A DNA stretch of 64,000 nucleotides, taken from contig JABFGK010000002.1 of NCBI GenBank assembly GCA_013112555.1, forward strand, positions 992,001-1,056,000, given 5' to 3'. The notes below the pieces were generated by a model. That model ran no database searches. It was not told the origin of the DNA and saw only the letters and a program-made list of their open reading frames with translations. How positions within the stretch are numbered: position 1 is the first letter of the stretch; every line of letters begins with the position of its first letter. Positions 48,686-58,261 of this stretch are shown here, piece by piece. Source of the stretch: Planctomycetota bacterium. Lineage in GTDB: Bacteria; Planctomycetota; Phycisphaerae; Phycisphaerales; UBA5793. Position numbers and translations under genes: made by a program.

Positions 48686-50977
48686 TTACCCGCCATCATT
48701 CTCGGTTGGGTCAACCTCCTCCAGTGCAGCGTTGCCGGGAGGAAGGGGCGGGGGCCAGTCGATGAATATGGGGGGAGTTATTGGGTACCGGCCTTCGTCT
48801 TGCAGTTGCAGGAACACGTCATCAAGTTGGCAGGAAACCATCTCCCCGTGCACATCCAGTACGACGGTAAACCCACCCTGCAGAATCTCTTGATTCCGAG
48901 GCGCGTATGTAATCTCAATGCTCCGGGCATCATGCTGTATTCGGCTTCCGGTAACTGACCCGCCCGTGTGTGTTGAACAGTACGTGGCAGGCTGTAGTGT
49001 TCGATACCACATGACACAGTCCATTATCTGCGCATCAGTTTGATCGCTCTCCGGCCAGTCATAATGATTCACCCATCCCAGTTTCTCGCCTAGTTTCGGG
49101 CGAAGCGCAAAGACAACAATGGGCCAATCCGGCCACTCGTAGCCGTACTGCTGCACTTCATCGCGCCAGTGACGGTCGCCATCACACACCAGCAGAGACT
49201 CTTCCTCCCACCATGTAACATCGCGCAAGAAGCCGTAATGCCACGCTTCGAAGAGGATCGTGCCCTGTGCACTAAGGATTCTGATAACGTTCGATGATGA
49301 GTGTCGATGATTCTGCAGAGTCAGTATTTCTGCGCCCGGTGACTCCGGAAAGACGTCCGCAACACGAAACACTCGCACTGTGAAGTCCCCACGATCTCGA
49401 CCGAGTTCGGCAGTGTTGTCGGGGAAATCCGGCTGATGAAATCCGCTGGAATCACTTGTGCTCCAGAGTGGCTGTTCCAAGTGCTTCGGTTTGTACATAC
49501 ACAGTTGACCGCCGGTTGAGCGGGCCCCTTTGTCTACAAGAACCAGGGCCACTTTTCCGCCGCCGAGTTCTTTGGGCATCATTACCATCTGACACAGTGC
49601 ATTACCGGGCCACAGGTCGGGTTCTCCAAAGTACGCAACAGGAGCGCCCAGCCGTGATACCAGTGTGCAGTCCCCTTGCATCTGCTTTTTCGAGAATCGA
49701 GACGGCTGCACCAGTCCATACCAGACAGTGCCGGCCAATGCGGTCATGATGAGAGCGAAGACACCGATTGCCCCGACCGCAGACGTCCAGATTGGGTGAC
49801 GTCCCATCCATCGTGTCAGGCGGATCCATCCGGAGGGTTTTCTTGCGCAGATCGAATCACCCGTCAGATATCGGCGCACATCGTCGGACAGTTCGGAAAC
49901 GGATTGATACCGATTCCCGGGACGTTTGGCCAGTGCTTTGTCGACGATGACCTCCAGATCGCCGCGCATGCGACGATGCACTGTCGACAATGGGGGCGGC
50001 TCCGCCTCTTCCACTCTCTTCATGGCTCTCGCAATCGAGAGGCCATTCACGTCGTATGGAAGCGAATCGGTCAGTAACTCATAGAGCAGCAGGCCGAGGG
50101 AATAGACATCCGTGCGCGTATCGATGGCGCCTGGGTCGCCGGCGCATTGCTCCGGGCTCATATATTGAACGGTACCGACAATCTCACCCGCGCCGGTCTG
50201 CATCGTCGTGACGGCCACATCCGAGTCGGTGACGCGAGCAACGCCGAAATCAATCACCTTGACGCGACCGCCTGCATCCACAAGCACGTTGGGGGGCTTA
50301 AGATCGCGATGGACGATGCCGCGTTGGTGGCCGTGTTGGATTGCTGCACAGGCATCACAAAAGAGCTGAAGGCGTTCCTTTGTCGGTAGCATATTCTGTT
50401 GTGCGTACCCGGTAATCGGACGCGCATCGTCAACATATTCCATCGCGAAGTATGGTAACGCATCCTCTGAATCACGTGCCGATTCGAAGTAATGAACGCC
50501 CGCATCGTAGACCTGGGCGATATTCGGATGCACGAGCCGAGCGAGCGTTTCAGCCTCGTACCGGAATCGCTTCTGAGTCCGGCGCATCATCATGCCTCGG
50601 CGCATGACTTTCAGTGCCACGCGTCTGCTCGGGCTCAGTTGCTCTGCTTCGTACACGACCCCCATCCCACCGATCGCAAGAACGTTCGTCACTCGGTATC
50701 GGCCCCCGATTATCCGATCGTTCGGCAGCCATTCCAATGCCTCGCTCTCACTGATCGGCGCCTCCGGCTCTAGTTGATCAACCGGCGAACTGTCCATGAA
50801 GTCGCCCCCGCTGTCGTGCGCAGCCAGCAGTGCATCAACCTGTCGTCGGACGTCAGCCAGTCCGGCACAGGCGCGATCGAGATAGGCCGATCGATCGGCG
50901 GCTGATTCGTAATCGATGGCGTGCTCGAAGATGGCCTTGACCTGCTTGAGTTGTGCTTGTTCCGCATTCACAGGCAC
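48686..50977 (-). CDS. Serine/threonine protein kinase with C-terminal TM and extracytoplasmic region
   Basis: GGMGVVYEAEQ, GIVHRDLKPPNVLVD, VIDFGVAR, YMSPEQ; TM near GAIGVFALIMTALAGTVWYGLV. Confidence 0.93.
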   Translation of the reverse strand: MPVNAEQAQLKQVKAIFEHAIDYESAADRSAYLDRACAGLADVRRQVDALLAAHDSGGDFMDSSPVDQLEPEAPISESEALEWLPNDRIIGGRYRVTNVLAIGGMGVVYEAEQLSPSRRVALKVMRRGMMMRRTQKRFRYEAETLARLVHPNIAQVYDAGVHYFESARDSEDALPYFAMEYVDDARPITGYAQQNMLPTKERLQLFCDACAAIQHGHQRGIVHRDLKPPNVLVDAGGRVKVIDFGVARVTDSDVAVTTMQTGAGEIVGTVQYMSPEQCAGDPGAIDTRTDVYSLGLLLYELLTDSLPYDVNGLSIARAMKRVEEAEPPPLSTVHRRMRGDLEVIVDKALAKRPGNRYQSVSELSDDVRRYLTGDSICARKPSGWIRLTRWMGRHPIWTSAVGAIGVFALIMTALAGTVWYGLVQPSRFSKKQMQGDCTLVSRLGAPVAYFGEPDLWPGNALCQMVMMPKELGGGKVALVLVDKGARSTGGQLCMYKPKHLEQPLWSTSDSSGFHQPDFPDNTAELGRDRGDFTVRVFRVADVFPESPGAEILTLQNHRHSSSNVIRILSAQGTILFEAWHYGFLRDVTWWEEESLLVCDGDRHWRDEVQQYGYEWPDWPIVVFALRPKLGEKLGWVNHYDWPESDQTDAQIMDCVMWYRTLQPATYCSTHTGGSVTGSRIQHDARSIEITYAPRNQEILQGGFTVVLDVHGEMVSCQLDDVFLQLQDEGRYPITPPIFIDWPPPLPPGNAALEEVDPTENDGG

Positions 50978-51005
50978 ATGCTGCTTTCCCAGGTATCGAT
51001 TGGCC

Positions 51006-51036
51006 GAACCCCACGGATTCGTATCCGTGGGCTTGA
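51006..51036. repeat. F unit (inverted repeat CCCCACGGATTCGTATCCGTGGG) between the kinase and sigma genes
   Basis: Matches F units at 27693 and 41510. Confidence 0.75.
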
Positions 51037-51055
51037 TCTCCGGTGGCGATTGTTT

Positions 51056-51610
51056 TCACTCTCCCAGTTCATTTCGCAGCCAGGCGCGAGCAAAGGCCCA
51101 GTCCTTTTCGACGGTGCGCAGCGATACTCCCAGGACGGTGGCGATCTGCGGCATGGTCATCCCGCCAAAGAAGCGCAGTTCGACGACCTGCCCCGCACGC
51201 GCTTCCAGTTTTTCAAGTCGATTCAGCGCTTCATGCAGTTCCAGATAGTCGAGGCCAATCCCATCGTCAGCGATGAGATGCCCCGTGTCGAGCGCCACGC
51301 GCTGCCCGCCCCCTCCCCGCTTGGCAGCGTTACGTTTGCGTGCTTCTTCGATAAGGACATAGCGCATGGCGCGGGCGGCTTGAAAGTAGATTGCGTTCGA
51401 GTCACTTGCCGTACCCCCCTCGCTTTCCCGGCTTAACTTCAGAAACGTTTCATTGATCAGGGCAGTGGTTTGGAGCAAGTGGCCGGCTCTCTCATCGCGC
51501 ATTTTCGCATGGGCGATGGCACGTAGGGTCTGGTAGACGTCCGAGTCCAGCCACGGCATCTCAGCATCCATTGGCCGAACCGGCCGTGCAGTGTCATTGT
51601 CTTGATTCAT
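51056..51610 (-). CDS. ECF-family RNA polymerase sigma factor
   Basis: Region 4 LEARAGQVVELRFFGGMTMPQIATVLGVSLRTVEKDWAFARAWL; paired with the kinase. Confidence 0.88.
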   Translation of the reverse strand: MNQDNDTARPVRPMDAEMPWLDSDVYQTLRAIAHAKMRDERAGHLLQTTALINETFLKLSRESEGGTASDSNAIYFQAARAMRYVLIEEARKRNAAKRGGGGQRVALDTGHLIADDGIGLDYLELHEALNRLEKLEARAGQVVELRFFGGMTMPQIATVLGVSLRTVEKDWAFARAWLRNELGE

Positions 51611-51914
51611 GAATCGGTCTCCCGCACGCTGGGCTGCGCATCGCTAACCGTGGGCGTAGTAATGAGTTGCGCTGAGTCAGTTGAATGGTCTGCCCGCATC
51701 TTCAGAACGTGCAAGAGGGGGAGGAACACCATCATACCACACCGCCTGGCCCCGATGAAGCCGGGAAAATGGCGATTGGCGAGAAAACAGTTTCATTCGC
51801 AGAGCGGGGCATGATGCGGTTTTGCGCCTTGGACTTCACGGGTACGGTGGCAACGTCCTTCGCCACTTGCCAGCGAATACAAGTCCTTTTTGAATAGGCA
51901 AAGGAGCGTAAACG

Positions 51915-52829
51915 ATGAACTTATTCACTCGTCATTCAGTGCTTGTTGTGGCAGTCCTGGCGTGCGCGCCGCTTGTTGTTGGGCAGAATCCTATCTACAA
52001 CGGCGATTTTGAGCAGGGCAATGAGGGGTTCGACACAGATTTGCTCTACAGCAACGATTTGTCATGGAGTGGCCACTACACCATTGGCACAGACCCATCG
52101 AATCATCATGATGGATTCCCGTCGTATGGTGATCATACAACGGGCTACACCCTCATGATGATTATCAACGGCAGTACGTCAGAAAATCAGATTGTTTGGC
52201 GACAAGAAGTTGCGGTGGAGCCTCTTCAAGAGTATTCCCTTGAGGGCTGGATATCCTTGTGTTCCCTCGGCCAAGCCCCTGACATTGAGGCAAGAGTCAA
52301 CGGCGAAGTAATAGGAACCTATGATAGCGCGGTAATCGAAAACAGAGGAGAGTGGCATCAGTTTCAGTTTGTCTGGACATCGGACAACAGCGGCACCGCA
52401 GTCATTGAATTTGCTAACCTTACGGGATGGGAGGGCGGAAATGATTTCGCTATTGATGATATTAGTCTGTCGCCCACCCTTCCTTCATGCCTAACTCTCA
52501 CCGTTGACAACCTCGTTGCGGGCGACGTAGCAACCTTCACCGTGTCTGACGGCGTCCCCGGTGCGGATTGTGCGATTCTGTGGAGTATGGTGGAGGGGTC
52601 GTATGTTGTCGACAATGGTGTGTGGTGTGCGCGGTTCGAGTTGAAGCTCCCCCCGAATCCGCAGACGCACCTGGTGGCCGCCGAGCGCTTTGACGTGAAC
52701 GGCGTGTTTGAGGCAAAGGTCCGAGTGCCGAAGGGGGCGGCTGGGCTGGACGTCTGCTTCCAGGCCGCGTTGAAAGGCACCTGCCCGGACATCTGCATGT
52801 CAAACAAGTGGTGCGGCATCATTCAATGA
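51915..52829 (+). CDS. Secreted protein with CBM-like jelly-roll domain and Cys-containing C-terminal domain
   Basis: Signal peptide; NPIYNGDFEQGNEGFDTDLLYSNDLSWSGHYTIGTDPSNHH carbohydrate-binding-module-like opening. Confidence 0.65.
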   Translation: MNLFTRHSVLVVAVLACAPLVVGQNPIYNGDFEQGNEGFDTDLLYSNDLSWSGHYTIGTDPSNHHDGFPSYGDHTTGYTLMMIINGSTSENQIVWRQEVAVEPLQEYSLEGWISLCSLGQAPDIEARVNGEVIGTYDSAVIENRGEWHQFQFVWTSDNSGTAVIEFANLTGWEGGNDFAIDDISLSPTLPSCLTLTVDNLVAGDVATFTVSDGVPGADCAILWSMVEGSYVVDNGVWCARFELKLPPNPQTHLVAAERFDVNGVFEAKVRVPKGAAGLDVCFQAALKGTCPDICMSNKWCGIIQ

Positions 52830-52870
52830 TCGGTCGTGCCGGTGTGTCAGTACCGGTGCTCTTGATAAAA

Positions 52871-52918
52871 GGAAACAGTGCACGCTCGCCAGATGAGGGT
52901 GCACTGTTGTCCTTTTTC
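52871..52918 (+). terminator. Rho-independent terminator downstream of 51915-52829
   Basis: AACAGTGCAC ... GTGCACTGTT stem followed by CCTTTTTC. Confidence 0.75.
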
Positions 52919-52977
52919 TTGCATTGTCGATTGTCATTGAGTTCGAGGGATACACAACCGCCCGGTTCGGCTGTCGG

Positions 52978-53913
52978 CTACTCAATCATGACCGCGGCGC
53001 TGACTTCGCAGGACGTCAGATCAACTGCCTGGATATACCAGCCACATACGTTAGAGGGCACGTTGACCATCAGTTCCTTCTCTCCCTGGGCGTTGCTTTT
53101 TCCGGTGTAGCCGACGGTGATGCCGGATGCACTCAGGTCCAGCAGTGTGCCGGCGCACGGTTTGTTATTCGGGATGACGAGTGAGCCGAGGTTTGGTCCA
53201 TAGACGATTGCCATTTGGCCGCCGGGTGTCCCGCCGGCCCAGGCGAGACGTGTTTGCCCGCCGTTCGGGCAGACTGGGTCAAAGTCGAGTTCAATCTGCG
53301 GCGCGCGTGCGGCAGCATACGTGAAGTTGTCGGCACCCCACACGGTATGCTGTTCCATGTCGAGCACACGAAACTCGGTGAATCCGACTGTGTCGATGAC
53401 GCCGACGAAGTGGTGCCCGAATCCGATCTTGACCCCATCGACAATCTGGCCGTTGACCTCGATCGTCATGTCCCCGCCGTCGGGACTCGTATTGATCCAG
53501 CCGCCGACGGCATAAAGGACTCGATCGGCGACACCGAACAGTTCGCTTGAGCTGAACCCGGAGCGCTGGTCTTCGAAGATGCCCCAACTTCGCTGCCCCC
53601 AATTCGTGTTCGTCGTCACCATGTTGTCTGGTCGAGCATGCCAGGTGATGCCCAGGTTTGTGACGGACGTTGCCGAGATCAGATTGAACGGATCGGTTGA
53701 GCGCACGTGATCCCAGGCCGGCCCTTCGAATCCTTCCCGGTACGCCTCGTACCCGAGCGATGCGATATCGGCCAGGAACTCGGCTTCGCTGCTGTAGACA
53801 ACAGGCGCTGCGGTCTGGGCAGCGGCGGTGCCGGCAAGCAGTGAGAGCAGCGCGGCCCCGATCACTACACGAGTTTTCAGCGGACAACAAGACATGTTCG
53901 TGATCACGGTCAC
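52978..53913 (-). CDS. Secreted hypothetical protein
   Basis: Signal peptide AALLSLLAGTAAAQ; C-terminal CPNGGQTRLAWAGGTPGGQMAIVYGPNLGSLVIPNNKPCAGT domain. Confidence 0.7.
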   Translation of the reverse strand: MTVITNMSCCPLKTRVVIGAALLSLLAGTAAAQTAAPVVYSSEAEFLADIASLGYEAYREGFEGPAWDHVRSTDPFNLISATSVTNLGITWHARPDNMVTTNTNWGQRSWGIFEDQRSGFSSSELFGVADRVLYAVGGWINTSPDGGDMTIEVNGQIVDGVKIGFGHHFVGVIDTVGFTEFRVLDMEQHTVWGADNFTYAAARAPQIELDFDPVCPNGGQTRLAWAGGTPGGQMAIVYGPNLGSLVIPNNKPCAGTLLDLSASGITVGYTGKSNAQGEKELMVNVPSNVCGWYIQAVDLTSCEVSAAVMIE

Positions 53914-54155
53914 GGCTCACTTCCTTCTTCGAATCGTTTGTGGGTGGTTCGGTCGGGATCGTTTGGTTCCCATGCCAGCATACACGCGATCTACGGAAGT
54001 GCGAATGTTAAAATCTGTTTTTCGCGCGTTCGCCTGTTCAATATGGTCAAACCATGTTGGTAATCAGCAAGACTGCAGGTGGTGCTTTGTTTCACTTCTG
54101 CAGATATTCGGATTCGTACATGTGTATATGGTCGTGTTGACGCTCATCATGCGGC

Positions 54156-55169
54156 TTGGTACGATGGCTCGTTTCAGGGCGAAGACTTTCGTTTACTTGT
54201 ACTTGGATTGGGATCACTGTGCTTCGATTGGCCGGCTTGTTGACTGTGCTTGTGCTCGCTGTTGTTGTCTCCTCGTGTGCCTCATCTCCTGGGACAGCGC
54301 GGCATGTGTCGGCCCCGGCCGTGGACGCGACGGCCCCGGTCGACTGGCCCGGTCTGCACAACGTCGTCGCGTACTATGACGACTTCTATTCCGGCGGGGC
54401 ACCGGAGGGGCGCGAGGGGTTTGCGTTGCTGGCTGACCTCGGGATTGTCACGATCATCAGCGTGGATGGGGCAGCCCCGGATGTTGAGGCAGCGCGTACA
54501 CATGACATGCAGTACATTCATTTACCGATCGGGTATGACGGCATTGAGCAGGCACGAGTTCTCGAACTGACCCGTGCAACCAGGGACTCGATTGCAAACG
54601 GTCCGGTGTATGTTCATTGTCATCACGGGAAGCATCGGAGTGCCGGTGCAGCGGGTGCTATTGCCGTCTCACTGGGATGGCTGACTCACGACGAAGCGGT
54701 TGCCCGGATGCGGGTCTCGGGGACTTCGAATGACTATCCGGGGTTGTATGCCGCAGCCGCAACGGCAACACGACTCTCCGATGAGATTCTTGATGCCGTT
54801 GCTGCGAACTTCCCGGCTGTGTCACGGCCGGCAGGGATTACCAGGACGATGGTCGAGATTGACTTTGTCAATGATAATCTGAAGGCGATTCGCGATGCCG
54901 GTTGGCAGACGCCGGCTGATCACCCGGATCTGGTGCCGGCTGCCGAAGTCGGTCGGCTGGTGGATCTGATGCGATTCTTGAAGGATGACCCGTCCGTTCA
55001 GGACCAGCCGGGCGACTTCTTTGCACAACTCGATGCAGCCCTTGGGGCAGCCAATGCGCTGGAGGCGTTGGTTACAGCACGCGAGCCGGTGCCGGCTGAG
55101 CACCTGACGAGTCAGTTTGCGTTGATTGGTCAATCATGCAAGTCGTGTCACCGGGCATTTCGCAACTGA
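54156..55169 (+). CDS. Lipoprotein tyrosine-phosphatase-like protein with C-terminal cytochrome c'-like CxxCH (start uncertain, may be about 54220)
   Basis: Lipobox-like VVSSCASS; VYVHCHHGKHRSAG (CX5R); C-terminus FALIGQSCKSCHRAFRN. Confidence 0.75.
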   Translation: MVRWLVSGRRLSFTCTWIGITVLRLAGLLTVLVLAVVVSSCASSPGTARHVSAPAVDATAPVDWPGLHNVVAYYDDFYSGGAPEGREGFALLADLGIVTIISVDGAAPDVEAARTHDMQYIHLPIGYDGIEQARVLELTRATRDSIANGPVYVHCHHGKHRSAGAAGAIAVSLGWLTHDEAVARMRVSGTSNDYPGLYAAAATATRLSDEILDAVAANFPAVSRPAGITRTMVEIDFVNDNLKAIRDAGWQTPADHPDLVPAAEVGRLVDLMRFLKDDPSVQDQPGDFFAQLDAALGAANALEALVTAREPVPAEHLTSQFALIGQSCKSCHRAFRN

Positions 55170-56026
55170 TCGGCCATCGCTTCATTCACAATGACATTCT
55201 TGAACACGACGTTGCCCCAATGTTCCGGCAGGTGCATATTCACGGCGCTCTGTGGCGACCAGACCCAGTTATCCTCCGGTGTGTCGGGGATCTTCTGATA
55301 GTGCCCGTTTACGATCTCGTGCTGCCATTGGACACGGGAGAAGTTAATGCGCCATGGCTCTTGTTCTAATCCGGTTGGCGGGCAGGAGCGGCGGGCACAG
55401 ACTGCCAGGTGACTCCAGGGCAAGGCGAACTCGACGGACCAGCCCTTGTCGATATCCGTTGGATCGTTTAACGTGCCATCGATCCAGACGGCATGTTTCA
55501 TGCCTTTCAGGTCCCAGTCATGCAGCGCTGGTCCGCCGTTGATATACGTCTTGACGAGGAACAGGTCGAAGATGTTGTTCAGTGCATTGATTTCGATTTC
55601 GTAATATTCCTCGGTGTCCCCGTTCGGATCGATGAAGATTTCAAAGTCGTTGTCGTGGAACACGATCTGGTCGTACTCGGTCAAAGTCCCCCAGACGTGC
55701 GGTTCATCCATCCAGGCACCGACATACAGATATTCTTCGTCCCACAGCATCTTCACGCGCGTGGCAAAGCGCGGAGCCGGCCTGGGGCTGTCTGTGCCTT
55801 CGATATCAACGAAGTCCTCGGTCCAGTCGGCTGACTTCCAAGCTGCCTCATCCATTCTCCCATCGACGACGATGCCGTCTTTTACAGGCACGCGCCGACA
55901 CACATACCACCGAGGCACCTGGCCCTGACCGGGTATCTGCATGACGGTGATGTTTGCCTGGCATCCGGCCAACAGGAGCCCGATTGCCACCATCATCGCT
56001 TGCAGCCATTTGGCGTTACTCGTCAT
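55148..56026 (-). CDS. Carbohydrate-binding family 9-like lipoprotein
   Basis: Lipobox LLLAGCQ; VDGRMDEAAWKSADWTEDFVDI...LYVGAWMDEPHVWGT...DNDFEIFIDPNGDTEEYYEIEINALN. Confidence 0.82.
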   Translation of the reverse strand: MTSNAKWLQAMMVAIGLLLAGCQANITVMQIPGQGQVPRWYVCRRVPVKDGIVVDGRMDEAAWKSADWTEDFVDIEGTDSPRPAPRFATRVKMLWDEEYLYVGAWMDEPHVWGTLTEYDQIVFHDNDFEIFIDPNGDTEEYYEIEINALNNIFDLFLVKTYINGGPALHDWDLKGMKHAVWIDGTLNDPTDIDKGWSVEFALPWSHLAVCARRSCPPTGLEQEPWRINFSRVQWQHEIVNGHYQKIPDTPEDNWVWSPQSAVNMHLPEHWGNVVFKNVIVNEAMADQLRNAR

Positions 56027-58061
56027 CGCGTACCACCCTTCCATCATCGGTCGCATCGATTCGGGCTGCGCGCAGGTCGCTGAACATGGCCCGCAGATCC
56101 ATGAAGCCGCCGATGACAAACCAGATCGTCACAGCGATCCCGCACAGCAGCGTGAACCAGGTGTACCCCCACCAGAACGTCAGCCACTTCTCGTCCGAGA
56201 CATCGAAGTTCAGTGCATAGACGGTGCCTGCCACGAAGACGGCCGTCCAGACGAGTGGCCAGGCGAGCGTGACATAGGCAATCAGTTTGTCTCGGCCGAC
56301 GAACTCCTTGGTAAACCCGAGTTTCTCCCACATGGTCTTGCACTCGGTCGGCGCAACGGAGTCATCCCCTTCAATTCGATACTGGCCTCGGTGCAGCATG
56401 CGGTCCAGGTTGAACGGTTTTCGATATGTCAGCAGTGACACGACCACATACAGGCCGGCAGCCAGACAAATCGTGGCAAAGTTCAGTTCCTGGCCGGTGA
56501 TATTGGTCCGCACATGCCACAGCAGTCCTTCACAATACAGCATTGCATGACTGAGCCAGCCGTACTTCAGCGGGATAATGGGGAACGCGGATTCCGGTAC
56601 CTGTTTTACGACCACGCTGACGGTTGCCATGATCGACCCTGTGAGCATGGCTGTCCAGGCTCCTGCAGCCGTGCCGCGGTTCCAGTATAGGCCGCCGATG
56701 ATGGCAGCCCCGGCCCCACCAACAAAGACGGCCCCGGTGATGATGAGGAACATGGAGACGTATTGCGTCGGTCGCCACATCATGCTGAATAGAAAGACGA
56801 ACAATGCCACGCTGAAGATGGAAGCGCGCAGGAGCCGGAGGTGTTGGCGCTGCGTGAGCGGTTTTCTGCGGAACGGCAGGACGACATCCTGGATGAAGAT
56901 GACGCCCCATGAATGGAGGTATGTATCGTGCGTGCTGATGAATGCTGCGAGCATGGCAGCGCACCAGAGTCCGAGCAACCCGGTTGGCAGCAGGACGCCG
57001 AGTGCTGCGGGTGTGCGCAGTTGCTTGCGTAACTGTGTGGTCATTTCCTGGTCGTCATAGATGCCGCCGGTCTGAGTTTCGAGATTCTGCTCGATCGCAG
57101 TCTTCTGCTCCGTGAAGTCGGCATGGTTCACGGCCGTTCGGACACAGATCGGAACGACGAGGACGATCAGCATGAAGACGCGGAAGCGCCAGCCGGCCAA
57201 CAGATTGGCCATTTTCGCTTCATGGGGATTGCGGGCAGCACAGTTGTATCCCTGTGTTCCCTGCCAGCCGAGCGTGATGTAGAACAGCGAGATGACGCCG
57301 ATGATGAAATACCAGAGGTTGAAATGTGATTGCTGCCCGATATCGAGCGGGTCCACCATCGACTTCCCCGCTGGGGCCTCCAGCAATGTTGTGCTGACCT
57401 GATCCCAGCGAAAGGCAAACAGCAGCAGGTACACCATGACGACGGCAAAGACAATATTGGCAAACGAGCCTTGCAGGAAGTCTGTGACCATGACGGCGAT
57501 CTGGCCACCCATGAACGTGAACGCGAGACTGATGCCCAAGAGGATCCCCATGAGCAGTGGGAACGTTGAGATGGAAAACGCGTCGGTGATGAGGATGTCG
57601 GAAGGCAGGCCGCAGAGTGCCATGAAGAAGCGTGCGCCGACGGCCGGGAAGATCCCGAAGTTAATAATGCCGGAGAAGTAGGCAATGAGCCCGGCAAAGA
57701 CTCGGAAGTTTCGGCTGTAGCGCATTTCAAAGAACTGGGCCAGCGTCATGGCTCGGGTCTGTCGAAAGCGATAGACGACCCAGCCGCTGATGGCAATGAT
57801 GATCATGGCCGGCCCCTCGGCCAGCGGCCACCAGATTCCGGTGTACGCGACTTCGTAGTTCTGCTCGAAGAACCAGACGAGTGAGATGACGCCGACCTGG
57901 GCCATGCTCGTGGCCACGCAGATCAGGTAGCGCCCCCCGCAGCGTTCGGCTGCGAGGAAGCCGCTGACACTGCGGGCATAGCGTGCGGTGATCAGTGCCC
58001 CGCAGATCAGGACGACCACCATCCCCACCACGATGGCCCAGTCTATGGCATGCATTGTCAT
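56016..58061 (-). CDS. Sodium:solute symporter family protein
   Basis: Multi-TM, ERCGGRYLICVATSMAQVGVISLVWF, long SSS-type protein. Confidence 0.88.
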   Translation of the reverse strand: MTMHAIDWAIVVGMVVVLICGALITARYARSVSGFLAAERCGGRYLICVATSMAQVGVISLVWFFEQNYEVAYTGIWWPLAEGPAMIIIAISGWVVYRFRQTRAMTLAQFFEMRYSRNFRVFAGLIAYFSGIINFGIFPAVGARFFMALCGLPSDILITDAFSISTFPLLMGILLGISLAFTFMGGQIAVMVTDFLQGSFANIVFAVVMVYLLLFAFRWDQVSTTLLEAPAGKSMVDPLDIGQQSHFNLWYFIIGVISLFYITLGWQGTQGYNCAARNPHEAKMANLLAGWRFRVFMLIVLVVPICVRTAVNHADFTEQKTAIEQNLETQTGGIYDDQEMTTQLRKQLRTPAALGVLLPTGLLGLWCAAMLAAFISTHDTYLHSWGVIFIQDVVLPFRRKPLTQRQHLRLLRASIFSVALFVFLFSMMWRPTQYVSMFLIITGAVFVGGAGAAIIGGLYWNRGTAAGAWTAMLTGSIMATVSVVVKQVPESAFPIIPLKYGWLSHAMLYCEGLLWHVRTNITGQELNFATICLAAGLYVVVSLLTYRKPFNLDRMLHRGQYRIEGDDSVAPTECKTMWEKLGFTKEFVGRDKLIAYVTLAWPLVWTAVFVAGTVYALNFDVSDEKWLTFWWGYTWFTLLCGIAVTIWFVIGGFMDLRAMFSDLRAARIDATDDGRVVRDDE

Positions 58062-58261
58062 CCGCAGCGTGCCGCCTCTCAGGTCGCCCGTACCCCCCGC
58101 CGGTGACTGTCTGGAATGCCGGTCGATCGTCCTTGAGCACACTGGCGTGACCGGCATCCGTTGTGTGCCTGTATCCTCCTGGCGTCACCCATGGTAGACT
58201 CATGGCAGGCAATTCCACACACTGACTCACAGAGTCCCACATAAAGGCGGGCCGAACGATC

